Shown in pieces: positions 55,201-63,731 of a DNA stretch of 64,000 bases. Position 1 is the first letter of the stretch, and each line of letters opens with the position of its first letter. The stretch lies in NCBI RefSeq assembly GCF_900167365.1, contig NZ_FUXL01000020.1, positions 1 through 64,000 on the forward strand, written 5' to 3'. The DNA comes from Consotaella salsifontis (GTDB taxonomy: Bacteria; Pseudomonadota; Alphaproteobacteria; Rhizobiales; Rhizobiaceae). Under the pieces are notes generated by a model. It saw nothing but the letters and a program-made list of their open reading frames with translations, was not told where the DNA came from and ran no database searches. The translations under genes were made by a program, and so were the position numbers.

Positions 55201-56177
55201 CCGAACTTGCCATTACCCCCGAAGTCTTTCCGATTGCTGGTTCTTTTACGATCTCGCGCGGCTCGCGCACCGAATCGCCAGTGGTCACGGCCAGCCTCCT
55301 CGACGGAAACCGACGGGGATGGGGCGAATGCTTTCCGCTGCCGCGCTATGGCGAGTCGGTGGACAGCGTGGTCGAAACGCTGAACGGGGTATGGGATGAG
55401 ATCCTTGGTGGTCTCGACCGGGAGGGGCTTCAGCAGCGCCTCCCCGCCGGGGCCGCCCGAAATGCACTCGACTGCGCCTTCTGGGATCTGGAAGCCAAGC
55501 GGGCAGGTGTACCGGTCCATGCGCTGGCGGGGCTTCCCGAGCCTCAGCCGCTGGTGACGGCCTACACGCTCTCACTTGCCGATCCGGCGACCATGCGGGA
55601 GAAGGCGCAGGCCAACGCCCATCGTCCGCTCCTCAAGCTCAAGCTCGGCGGCGAGGGCGATATCGCGCGGCTAGAAGCTGTGCGGCAAGGGGCGCCCAAC
55701 GCACGGATCATCGTGGATGCCAACGAAAGCTGGACGCCCGATCTTTACCGCGAGCTCGCTCCCGTGTTGATTCGCCTCGGCGTTGCCATGGTCGAGCAGC
55801 CGCTTCCGGCGGGAAAGGACGAGGCACTGGCCGAGATGGAACGCCCCTTGCCGGTCTGCGCGGACGAATCTTGTCATGACTGCGAGACGCTCGGACCCCT
55901 TAAGGGTCGGTACGACATGATCAACATCAAGCTCGACAAGACCGGCGGCCTGACAGAAGCGCTGGCGTTGAAGGACGAGGCGCTTTCTGCCGGCTTCAAG
56001 GTCATGGTGGGTTGCATGGTCGGTTCTTCGCTGGCCATGGCGCCGGCCGTGCTTGTCGGCCAAGGAGCGACATTCGTCGACCTCGACGGACCGCTTCTGC
56101 TCGCCAGGGATCGCGAGGGCGGCCTCGTCTACGACGAAAAGGGGGTTCATCCGGCTTTGCCGGCGTTGTGGGGATGA
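55197..56177 (+). CDS. dgcA: N-acetyl-D-glutamate racemase DgcA (enolase superfamily, dipeptide-epimerase-like)
   Basis: The 326-residue enolase-superfamily enzyme has a capping domain and a barrel with the catalytic lysine in LLKLKLGGEG, metal ligands in DANESWTP, VEQPLPAGKDEAL and CADESCHDC, and the second lysine in INIKLDKTGGLTEAL. The fold is that of L-Ala-D/L-Glu epimerases; next to dgcN it is most likely the racemase that turns N-acetyl-D-glutamate into the L form. Murein-peptide epimerase activity is the alternative. It overlaps dgcN by four bases. Confidence 0.85.
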   Translation: MTELAITPEVFPIAGSFTISRGSRTESPVVTASLLDGNRRGWGECFPLPRYGESVDSVVETLNGVWDEILGGLDREGLQQRLPAGAARNALDCAFWDLEAKRAGVPVHALAGLPEPQPLVTAYTLSLADPATMREKAQANAHRPLLKLKLGGEGDIARLEAVRQGAPNARIIVDANESWTPDLYRELAPVLIRLGVAMVEQPLPAGKDEALAEMERPLPVCADESCHDCETLGPLKGRYDMINIKLDKTGGLTEALALKDEALSAGFKVMVGCMVGSSLAMAPAVLVGQGATFVDLDGPLLLARDREGGLVYDEKGVHPALPALWG

Positions 56178-56408
56178 TCGGTCGGAGGCGGACGCAATGC
56201 CGTCGCTGGGTCCGCAATTCCTGTGGAAGGAGCGCGGGCGCATGGCGGCCGACGGGCGACGTCGCGCCTGCCTGCCACAATCTCTTGATGAAGACGGGGG
56301 AATGTCAGCTATCCTCGGTTGGCGATTCGGCTGCCACCGCGCCGGCGGTGGCGGTCATCCCGCCGTTTCCGATGGACGGCATCGTCCAACGTCACGCAGA
56401 AAGGCCGC

Positions 56409-57647
56409 ATGGCGCGTTTCACATTTCTCCACGCCGCCGATCTTCATCTCGGCAGTCCGTTTGTCGGTCTCACCCTGAAGGAACCGGAGATCGCCGCCCG
56501 CTTCTCCACGGCGGGGCGGGAAGCCTTCTCGGCGCTCGTCGATCGGGCGATCGAGGAGAAGGTGGCCTTCGTTCTCATCGCCGGCGACGTCTATGACCGG
56601 GAGTGGCGCGACACGTCCATCGGCCTGTTCTTCAACCGGGAGGTTTCTCGGCTGGCGCGGGCCGACGTTCCGGCGTTTCTGATCCGTGGCAACCACGACG
56701 CCGAAAGCGTCGTCACCAAGAGCCTGCCAGCTCCCGAAGGCGTCCATGGCTTTTCCGCACGAAAACCCGAGACGCATCGTCTCGATGATCTCAAGGTGGC
56801 GATCCACGGCCAGAGCTTCCCCGACCGAGCTGTCGGCGAGAATCTGGCGATCAACTATCCCGATCCCGAACCGGGCTGGTTCAATATCGGTCTTCTGCAC
56901 ACCTCGCTCGACGGGCGGCCAGGACACGCCACCTACGCGCCCTGCACGATCGAGGATCTGAGACTGCGAAATTACGATTATTGGGCGCTTGGCCATATCC
57001 ACGCCCATGAAATCGTCAGCCGCGACCCGTTCGTCGTCTATCCCGGCAATCTTCAGGGCCGAAACATCCGGGAAACGGGCGAGAAGGGGGCGGTTCTCGT
57101 CTCGGTGGAGAATGGCAGCGTCTCTCAGATCGAGCATCTGGTGTTCGACCGTGCCCGCTGGGCGCGGGTATCCGTCGACATAGCCGAGGTTGAGGACGAG
57201 CCGGGCCTTCTTGCGCTCGTTCAGTCATCGCTTCGCGATGCGCTGGCCGGCCCTGATGATCGTCTTTTGGCTTTGCGTCTGACGCTGTCGGGCGTCGGCC
57301 CCCTGCATCATCATCTCGTCGCGGAACGGGAGCGATTGGCGGCGGAAGTGCAGGCGATCTGTCACCACATCCATCTCGATCTGTGGCTCGAGCGCCTGGT
57401 GGTGGCCACTCGTGCCCCTGAGCGGAGCCTTCAGGCGGTCGGCGAACTCTCCGCGATAGACGTTGATGTTCTATTGGCGCAGATCGCGGAGGAGCCGGAC
57501 ATCGCCGAAGAGGTGTCGGCGCTTGTGACGCAGATCGGCACCCGTTTGCCTGCCGGCATTGCCATTGAGGGCGCGCTGGACCCGGCGGCGCTGATTGCCG
57601 AGGCGCGGGATCTGGCTGTGGCTCGCTGCGGCGGAGGGGCAGGCTGA
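56409..57647 (+). CDS. yhaO: SbcD-like metallophosphoesterase, YhaO type (DNA repair exonuclease)
   Basis: The 412-residue protein has the Mre11/SbcD-type phosphoesterase motifs HAADLHLGSP, IAGDVYDREW, RGNHDAES, GLLHTSLDG and LGHIHAHE, followed by a C-terminal domain. The partner gene yhaN encodes an SbcC-like ATPase and starts one base from its stop (TGATG). The pair resembles YhaO-YhaN of Bacillus, linked to DNA end processing. The start is ATG 56409; the frame extends upstream without similarity. The 231 bp before it (56178-56408) hold nothing else supportable. Confidence 0.9.
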   Translation: MARFTFLHAADLHLGSPFVGLTLKEPEIAARFSTAGREAFSALVDRAIEEKVAFVLIAGDVYDREWRDTSIGLFFNREVSRLARADVPAFLIRGNHDAESVVTKSLPAPEGVHGFSARKPETHRLDDLKVAIHGQSFPDRAVGENLAINYPDPEPGWFNIGLLHTSLDGRPGHATYAPCTIEDLRLRNYDYWALGHIHAHEIVSRDPFVVYPGNLQGRNIRETGEKGAVLVSVENGSVSQIEHLVFDRARWARVSVDIAEVEDEPGLLALVQSSLRDALAGPDDRLLALRLTLSGVGPLHHHLVAERERLAAEVQAICHHIHLDLWLERLVVATRAPERSLQAVGELSAIDVDVLLAQIAEEPDIAEEVSALVTQIGTRLPAGIAIEGALDPAALIAEARDLAVARCGGGAG

Positions 57648-60600
57648 TGCGTCTTCTTCGTCTGGATCTACTGCGCTACGGTGCCTTTACCGACCTCTCG
57701 CTCAACTTCCGGCGCGATGCGCGGCTTCATCTCGTCTATGGTCCTAATGAAGCTGGCAAGAGCTCGGCGCTGGCGGCGATCGGCGATCTGCTGTTTGGCT
57801 TCGGCAAGCAGACCCAGTTCGACTTTCTCCACGACATGAAGTCGCTGCGCGTTGGCGCCGCGCTGGCCTCGAAAGACGACCGCCGGATCGCCTTCCGTCG
57901 CCGCAAGGGCAACAAGAACACGCTGCTCTCGGCGGATGACAAGGAGGCCGCGCTTCCCGACGACGCTTTGGCACCTTTCCTCGGAGGACTGAGTCGCGAC
58001 GTCTTTCACCGCGCTTTCGGCCTCGATTCGCGCGGCTTGCGCGACGGGGCGGAAGAAATGCTGAAGAGCGACGGCGAGATCGGCGCGGCGATGTTCGCCG
58101 CCGCCTCCGGCCTCAAGGGGCTGCATGATTTGCGCCGGGCGCTGGAGGATGACGCCGACGGCATTTCGGGCACTCGGGCCAAGCAGAGCCGCAGCCTGGA
58201 TCAGGCGCTGGAGCGTTATCGCTCGGCGAGGCAGGAGGAACGCGACAGCGAGCTTAAGGTCGGCACATGGAAGGCGCTCAACCAGCGCATCGACGAATTG
58301 GCCTTAGATCTCGACGGCATCCGCGCCGAGCGGGCGCGGGCTATCGAGGAGAAGGCGCGGCTGGAGCGTCTGCGGCGCGTCGCGCCCTGCGTTTCGCAAA
58401 TCGACGCCGATCTTGCCGAACTCGCGACGCTCGGACCGATGGCCGCTCCCCATGAGGGATTTGCCGAGGACCTCTCGGCGGCGCTGCAGCGCCGGGAAGG
58501 AGCCCGGACGAAGCTTGCCGAGATCCAGGCGGCGGCGGCCCATGCGCGCGCCGCCTTCGAATCCATCACGGTCGACGAAGGGCTTCTCAAGCGGGCGGAC
58601 GAGATCACCGCTCTGTTCGGGGAGACCGGCGGCATCCGCAACAACGATCGTGATCTGCCTCGCGTTGTGGCCGAGCGGGACGCGGCTCTCGCCGAATTGG
58701 GCGAGCTTGCCTCGCGCCTGGGCTATCCGGACGTGCATACCCTCGAAGAGCGCCGACCGACGGCGATGGCCTGCGCGGCCGGCCGGGCGCTGATCGAGAG
58801 AGGGCGCGATCTCAAGGACCGTCAGGCGAAGAACCAGGCGCTGAAGCACGAGGAGCAGGAGAGGGCGTCGCGGCTGCTGGCCGAGATGGAGGGAAGGGGG
58901 CACGTCGCCGATCCGCATCGCTTTCGCATGGAATTCGATGCGATGCTTCCCGATCTTCGTCGCCTGGAGGGCCAGAGCGATCTGGAACGGGCCAGCCGAG
59001 AGCGCCAGCGCCGCCTGACCGAGGCCGCCGCGCAGCTCAATCCATCGGTCGCCGATCTCGATGCGCTGATGAAGGCTGCGTTGCCGGGGGAGGAGACGGT
59101 CGCGCGGTACCGGGCCCTGTTTGCCGAGGTCGATGATCGCCGGCGCTCACTCGTCGGGCGGTGCGGCGACCTTGCCGACGACATCGCCCGGCTGGAGGAC
59201 GAGAATGACCGAGCGCGGGGCGGGGGGGATCTGCCGTCGCCTGATCGCATCGCGGAGGAGCGCTCGGCTCGTCGCGAGCTATGGGAGACGATCGTCGCGC
59301 ATCTTTCTGGACGCAAGCCTCTTGTCGGAGCGGCGCTGAGCACCGCGATCACGCGCTACGAACACACCGTCGCGACGGCGGACCGCCTGGCGGATGAAGC
59401 CGTTTCCGACGCCGCGAGAATCGCCCGCCATGCCGATATCGTTCGCCGCCTCGCCGAGCGGGTGCGCGACAGCGAACGGCTGAAAGACCAGCTCGATGCC
59501 ACCGAGAAGCGGCGCGGTGAGCTTGTGGCGGAGTGGGATCGCCTTTGGGTCCCGGCGGCGGTCACGCCGCTTCCTCCGGCGGAGATGAGTGTCTGGCTGA
59601 AGGCGGTGGCGAGCCTGCGCCGAGAGCGCGAAGAGGCTCTTGCCGCCAAGGCCGAGGCTGAAGACGGGCGCCATGCGGCAGAACGGTTGCGGCCGCAGCT
59701 CTCGGCCCTTGCCGGGTCCCTCGACGTCGCGGGCGCTGAAAGGCTGGATGTCGTGGCGCTCAGCCGTGCGGTTGAGGCGCAGATCGGCGCGCTGGCCCGC
59801 CGGTGGGAGGCGAGCCGCGAAACGGCGGTGAAGATCAAGGATGCGGAATCGCGCATCGCGCGGTGCGAAAGCGCCTCTGTCGAGATCGAAGCCGCGCTTG
59901 CCGCCTGGGGAGAGGAATGGCGGCGGATGCTGCCGTCGATCGGTCTCCAAGGCCAGGCGGACATCGTGGCGGCCGGCGCCGCGCTCGACGTCTGGGATCG
60001 CGTGCCGCAAGTCATCGAGGCGCGCGACAAGGACGCCCGCCGCGTCTCCGGCATGCAGCGCGACAACGGCGCCTTTGCCCAGCGACTGACCTATGTCGCC
60101 GAGGCTGTGGCGCCAGATCTTGTGGGGCATCCGGCGGTAGAGGCCGCCGAAGTTCTCAACCAGCGTCTTGCCGAGGCGCGATCCGAGGAGGCCCGCCGCG
60201 CTGCCGCGCGTAGCCGTCTCAAGGACATTTCCACGGAGGTGGAGCAAGCCGCCGAGGAGCTGGCGAACGCATCGGCGGAATTGGCCCGGTTGGTCGAACA
60301 CCTTCCCGAGGGCGCTGATCCGGCAAGCCACCTCGAGCGGATTCACCTCCTGAAGGTCGTGCGCGAGCGCCTCGACGAAAGGCGCCGGCACCTCCTGTCG
60401 ACCTCCGACGGTCTGGACGAGGCGCATGTGCGCGCCGAGCTGGAATCCTATGCGCCGGATGCCGCGGCGGCGGCACTGGAGGCCTGCGTCGAGGCCGATC
60501 GTCACCTCGAACAACGGCTTCAGGAGGTCTATGCCGAGTGGGACCGCGAGTGTCGGCATCGCGCGAGGCTGGAGGAGGGGACCGGCGCCGAGCTCGCGGC

Positions 60601-61126
60601 TTTCCGCCGGACCAGCGCCGAAGCGGAGCTGGCGGCAGAGGCGCGACGCTGGCTGGTTCTCAAGACGGGAGCGCTGTTGCTGTCCAAGGCGGTGGAGCGC
60701 CATCGCGGCCAGCGGCGCGATCCCTTGATGGCGCGCGCCGGGGCTCTGTTCCGCGACCTGACGGCCGGTGCGTTCTCACGTTTGTCGGAGGAATTCGGAG
60801 AGGACGACGTGCCGCGTCTCGTGGGACTGCGCGAGACCGGAGAGGCCGTGCCGCTGGAAGGGCTGTCCGAGGGCACGCGCGACCAGCTCTATCTGGCGCT
60901 TCGGCTCGCCTTTCTCGAGGATTATGCCAATCGAGCGGAGGCGGCGCCTTTTATCGGCGACGACCTCTTTATGACCTTTGATGACGAGCGGACCCGGCGG
61001 GGGCTGAGGGCGTTGGCCGCGATCGGCGGAACGGTTCAGCCCATCCTCTTCACGCATCATCGCCATGTGGCCGAGGTGGCGCAGGCCGAGCTGAAGGGCG
61101 ACCTCGATCTGATCGATCTCGGCTGA
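57647..61126 (+). CDS. yhaN: SbcC/Rad50-like AAA ATPase, YhaN type
   Basis: The 1159-residue protein has an N-terminal ABC-type head with Walker A YGPNEAGKSSALAAIGDLLFGF, a very long charged helical region of about 800 residues (coiled-coil arms, rich in Arg, Glu, Ala and Leu), and a C-terminal head with the signature LSEGTRDQLYLALRLAFLEDY and Walker B-like PFIGDDLFMTFDDERT, then LFTHHRHVAEVAQ. It would tether DNA ends and drive the YhaO nuclease. Its last 77 bp overlap the opposite metallophosphoesterase gene. Confidence 0.92.
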   Translation: MRLLRLDLLRYGAFTDLSLNFRRDARLHLVYGPNEAGKSSALAAIGDLLFGFGKQTQFDFLHDMKSLRVGAALASKDDRRIAFRRRKGNKNTLLSADDKEAALPDDALAPFLGGLSRDVFHRAFGLDSRGLRDGAEEMLKSDGEIGAAMFAAASGLKGLHDLRRALEDDADGISGTRAKQSRSLDQALERYRSARQEERDSELKVGTWKALNQRIDELALDLDGIRAERARAIEEKARLERLRRVAPCVSQIDADLAELATLGPMAAPHEGFAEDLSAALQRREGARTKLAEIQAAAAHARAAFESITVDEGLLKRADEITALFGETGGIRNNDRDLPRVVAERDAALAELGELASRLGYPDVHTLEERRPTAMACAAGRALIERGRDLKDRQAKNQALKHEEQERASRLLAEMEGRGHVADPHRFRMEFDAMLPDLRRLEGQSDLERASRERQRRLTEAAAQLNPSVADLDALMKAALPGEETVARYRALFAEVDDRRRSLVGRCGDLADDIARLEDENDRARGGGDLPSPDRIAEERSARRELWETIVAHLSGRKPLVGAALSTAITRYEHTVATADRLADEAVSDAARIARHADIVRRLAERVRDSERLKDQLDATEKRRGELVAEWDRLWVPAAVTPLPPAEMSVWLKAVASLRREREEALAAKAEAEDGRHAAERLRPQLSALAGSLDVAGAERLDVVALSRAVEAQIGALARRWEASRETAVKIKDAESRIARCESASVEIEAALAAWGEEWRRMLPSIGLQGQADIVAAGAALDVWDRVPQVIEARDKDARRVSGMQRDNGAFAQRLTYVAEAVAPDLVGHPAVEAAEVLNQRLAEARSEEARRAAARSRLKDISTEVEQAAEELANASAELARLVEHLPEGADPASHLERIHLLKVVRERLDERRRHLLSTSDGLDEAHVRAELESYAPDAAAAALEACVEADRHLEQRLQEVYAEWDRECRHRARLEEGTGAELAAFRRTSAEAELAAEARRWLVLKTGALLLSKAVERHRGQRRDPLMARAGALFRDLTAGAFSRLSEEFGEDDVPRLVGLRETGEAVPLEGLSEGTRDQLYLALRLAFLEDYANRAEAAPFIGDDLFMTFDDERTRRGLRALAAIGGTVQPILFTHHRHVAEVAQAELKGDLDLIDLG

Positions 61127-61625
61127 CGGCGCGGCGGCGGCGCGTCACGATCTCTTCGAAGCCGACCGGGCGAAAATCCCAGACGTCGACGCCGACATCA
61201 TACTGCCGGGTGGTGGGCGAGAGCTTGCCGTGGGAGTGGCCGTGGAGATCGACCGACTTGCGGCTCATGCCGTTCCATGTTCGGAAGGGATAGTGGCATA
61301 GAATGACGAGCCGGTCGTCGATTGTCATTTCGGTATAATGGTGTACCGACGCCCAGCCTGACGCCTCGAGTGTGGCCGGCCCATCGTTGTTGCCGATGAT
61401 GAGGTGCTTCGATCCGTTGAGGCGAGCGAGAAGCGCCTCGACATGATCCTGACTGCCACGGGCGAAGTCGCCGAGGTGCCAGACCTCGTCGCTCGGCGCC
61501 ACGACGGCGTTCCAGTTGGCGATGAGCGCCTCGTCGTGGGCTGAAAGGTTGGCGAAGGGACGCCTGTCGATCCTGAGGATGCGCGGATCGGTGAAGTGGG
61601 TATCGCTGGTGAAGAACAGCGCCAT
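61050..61625 (-). CDS. Calcineurin-like metallophosphoesterase
   Basis: The 191-residue enzyme has metal ligands in FFTSDTHFTD (Asp8, His10), WHLGDFARG, IIGNNDGPA, CHYPFRTWNG and DLHGHSHGK. It is a small phosphohydrolase of the phage-type YfcE-like group with unknown substrate. The C-terminal 25 residues (arginine/proline-rich) are read antisense to the yhaN end and lie beyond the conserved domain. I prefer ATG 61625; a TTG at 61640 would overlap the TetR stop as TTGA, the coupling pattern used elsewhere here, and add five residues. Confidence 0.85.
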   Translation of the reverse strand: MALFFTSDTHFTDPRILRIDRRPFANLSAHDEALIANWNAVVAPSDEVWHLGDFARGSQDHVEALLARLNGSKHLIIGNNDGPATLEASGWASVHHYTEMTIDDRLVILCHYPFRTWNGMSRKSVDLHGHSHGKLSPTTRQYDVGVDVWDFRPVGFEEIVTRRRRAVSRDRSDRGRPSARPAPPRPHGDDA

Positions 61626-61636
61626 CAGCCCAGCGA

Positions 61637-62302
61637 TCAATAGTTCGTTGGCTTGGCAGAAGCGCCGTAGCCTTTCATGAAGAGCCAGACGGCTTTTTCG
61701 ACCGTATGCGCGATTTCCGCTTCGCTGGGCGGCTCAGTCTCGCGGCAGAAGAGGCGACGGCGCAAGTGGCCGGCGAAGCAGAGCTCTCCGAATTGCGAGG
61801 CGGCGAATTCCGGATCGTCGATCGCCAGCGCGCCAACCTCTGTCGCGGCGGCGAGATAATCGCTCAACATCGCGATTCCCCGACGCGGGCCTTCCTTATA
61901 GAAACAGCTTCCGATCTCGGGCATCCGTTCAGCGACGGCGATGATGGTGCGGTGGGTGCGGATGATCTCGTCCGATGTCATCGTCGTGGCCAGTCGGATG
62001 CCGAAGGTCCTCAACACTCGGGCCGGATCACGCGGATCGTTGAGAAGCTGCGAAAGAGCCTCGATTTTACGGTCACGCGCCTCCGCAACGAGCGCGGAAA
62101 AGAGCTCTTCTTTTGAACGGAAGTAGACATAGAGCGTGCTTTTTGAGACGCCTGCCTCCTGGCAGATATCGTTCATACTGGCGATGTCGAAGCCAAGCCG
62201 GTTGAATACGGCGCGTGCACCGTCCATGATCTGCTGGCGCTTGACGGGATCATGTCCTGCCGGGGCCCGGCTATTCGCTTCACGCGTTTCCAAAAAATTC
62301 AC
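61637..62302 (-). CDS. TetR/AcrR-family transcriptional regulator
   Basis: The 221-residue repressor has an N-terminal TetR helix-turn-helix (QQIMDGARAVFNRLGFDIASMNDICQEAGVSKSTLYVYFRSKEELFSALV, about residues 24-72) and a C-terminal AefR-like ligand-binding domain (FAASQFGELCFAGHLRRRLFC). It starts at GTG 62302; no ATG lies before the helix-turn-helix. It is divergent from the emrA-type gene with a 179-bp gap containing a 25-bp palindrome, so it most likely represses the efflux operon until a toxic ligand binds. Confidence 0.9.
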   Translation of the reverse strand: MNFLETREANSRAPAGHDPVKRQQIMDGARAVFNRLGFDIASMNDICQEAGVSKSTLYVYFRSKEELFSALVAEARDRKIEALSQLLNDPRDPARVLRTFGIRLATTMTSDEIIRTHRTIIAVAERMPEIGSCFYKEGPRRGIAMLSDYLAAATEVGALAIDDPEFAASQFGELCFAGHLRRRLFCRETEPPSEAEIAHTVEKAVWLFMKGYGASAKPTNY

Positions 62303-62409
62303 CTGCTTCTTCGAGGCCGGCGGCCGGACCCCGCTGCAACGGCCCTTAAGCCATTCGTATTAACTGCTAGAGCGCATGATACCTATGCGCCGGCGGTGGT
62401 GCCTTGCGC

Positions 62410-62436
62410 TTGAAATGCGTTTTGTTTGGCTATATG
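62410..62436 (+). promoter_or_regulatory. Candidate promoter of the efflux operon
   Basis: TTGAAA (62410-62415) and TATATG (62431-62436) are spaced by 15 bases (17 if TATGTC is used). The palindromic operator begins six bases downstream, where it would cover the transcription start. Confidence 0.4.
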
Positions 62437-62441
62437 TCAAC

Positions 62442-62466
62442 ATCGAACCGAACGGTTCGGTGCGAT
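62442..62466. promoter_or_regulatory. 25-bp palindrome, likely TetR operator
   Basis: The core ACCGAAC-G-GTTCGGT (62447-62461) is a perfect 7+7 inverted repeat around one base; the outer ATCG/CGAT also pair, with a single mismatched pair at 62446/62462. It ends 15 bases before the emrA-type start, close to the expected spacing for repression by the divergent TetR protein. Confidence 0.7.
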
Positions 62467-62481
62467 TAATCCGAGATTGCG

Positions 62482-63711
62482 ATGCTTGATGATGTGCCAA
62501 CGGCCGAAAAGGCCGCTACCGAGACCCGTGTTGCCGACGATCGGGCGCCCAAGGGCGACATGCCGAAGGCCGAAGCCGGTCAGACGTCCGTTGCGCCGCA
62601 GCCCGGAACCGGGGCGGGTGCTGCTCCTGCCGCCAAGCCGAAGCGAGGCAAAGGCAAGCTCATCCTTGCCATTGTGGCGCTCGCCGCGATCGGCGGCGGA
62701 AGCTATTTCGGTCACTATTGGTGGACGGAAGGCCGGTTCATGATCTCGACCGACGACGCCTATCTGTCGGCCGATATGACTGTCCTCTCGCCGAAGATTA
62801 GCGGCTACATCAAGAATGTGCTGGTCGAGGACAACGAGTTCGTTCGCGAAGGCCAGACGATCTTCGAGATAGATCCCGGCGATTTCCATCTCGCGGTCGA
62901 TTCGGCCGCCGCGAAGATCGCGACCCAGCGTGCTGCGGTGGAGCGCATTCACTCGCAGCGTGATGCGGCCCGGGAACAGGTCGCTCAGGCCCAGGCGAAT
63001 GTGGAAGTGGCCGAGGCCACACTCCAGCAGGCCGAATTGACGCTTGGCCGCGCGAAGAACCTGCTCAGCACGAAGGTCGGTTCGCGAGCGACGCTGGACG
63101 AGGCGCAGAGCGCGCGAGACAAGGCGGCAGCCAATCTGGTGGGCATGAAGGCGGCGGTGGCCGCCGCCAAGGCCAATATTTCCGTTCTCGATGCGCAGGC
63201 GACCGAGGCAGAGACGGAAATCGGAGAACTCGAGGTGGCGCTGAAGAGCGCCCAGCGGGATCTTTCGTTCACCACCATCACCGCACCTTACGACGGCGTC
63301 ATCGGCAATCTGGCGGTTCAGCCGGGCGATCTCGTCGCGGCCGGGCGCAAGATGGCCGCGTTGGTCCCTCTCGAAGACGTGTTCATCAGCGCCAACTTCA
63401 AGGAAACGGAGATGGCCGATATCGTTGCCGGCGAGAAGGTCAACATCACGATCGATGCGCTGCCTGACCACACGTTCAGCGGCTCCGTTGCCAGCATCTC
63501 TCCAGCGTCGGGCTCGGTGTTCTCCCTTCTGCCTGCCGACAACGCCACCGGCAACTTCACCAAGATCGTTCAGCGCGTTCCGGTGAGAATCCATATCGAC
63601 CAGGTCGCGGAGCTTCAGAAAGCGTTGCGTCCGGGGCTGTCCGCAGTTGTCGCCATCGACACCCGCACGGCGCCCGAGCCGGGACAGGCCGTCGCCGACG
63701 CGGGGCGCTGA
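62482..63711 (+). CDS. EmrA/HlyD-family membrane fusion protein of a drug efflux pump
   Basis: The 409-residue protein links an inner-membrane MFS pump to an outer-membrane channel. A proline/alanine-rich cytoplasmic tail of about 55 residues precedes the single membrane helix (LILAIVALAAIGGGSYFG, about 60-77). Then come the split biotinyl-lipoyl domain (STDDAYLSADMTVLSPKISGYIKNVLVEDNEFVREGQTIFEID), a long alpha-hairpin (about 125-260) and ITAPYDGVIGNLAVQPGDLVAAGR. It is followed after 20 bp by the MFS gene. Regulation by the adjacent TetR protein is likely. Confidence 0.93.
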   Translation: MLDDVPTAEKAATETRVADDRAPKGDMPKAEAGQTSVAPQPGTGAGAAPAAKPKRGKGKLILAIVALAAIGGGSYFGHYWWTEGRFMISTDDAYLSADMTVLSPKISGYIKNVLVEDNEFVREGQTIFEIDPGDFHLAVDSAAAKIATQRAAVERIHSQRDAAREQVAQAQANVEVAEATLQQAELTLGRAKNLLSTKVGSRATLDEAQSARDKAAANLVGMKAAVAAAKANISVLDAQATEAETEIGELEVALKSAQRDLSFTTITAPYDGVIGNLAVQPGDLVAAGRKMAALVPLEDVFISANFKETEMADIVAGEKVNITIDALPDHTFSGSVASISPASGSVFSLLPADNATGNFTKIVQRVPVRIHIDQVAELQKALRPGLSAVVAIDTRTAPEPGQAVADAGR

Positions 63712-63731
63712 CGCGCCAGAAAGAGAAACCA

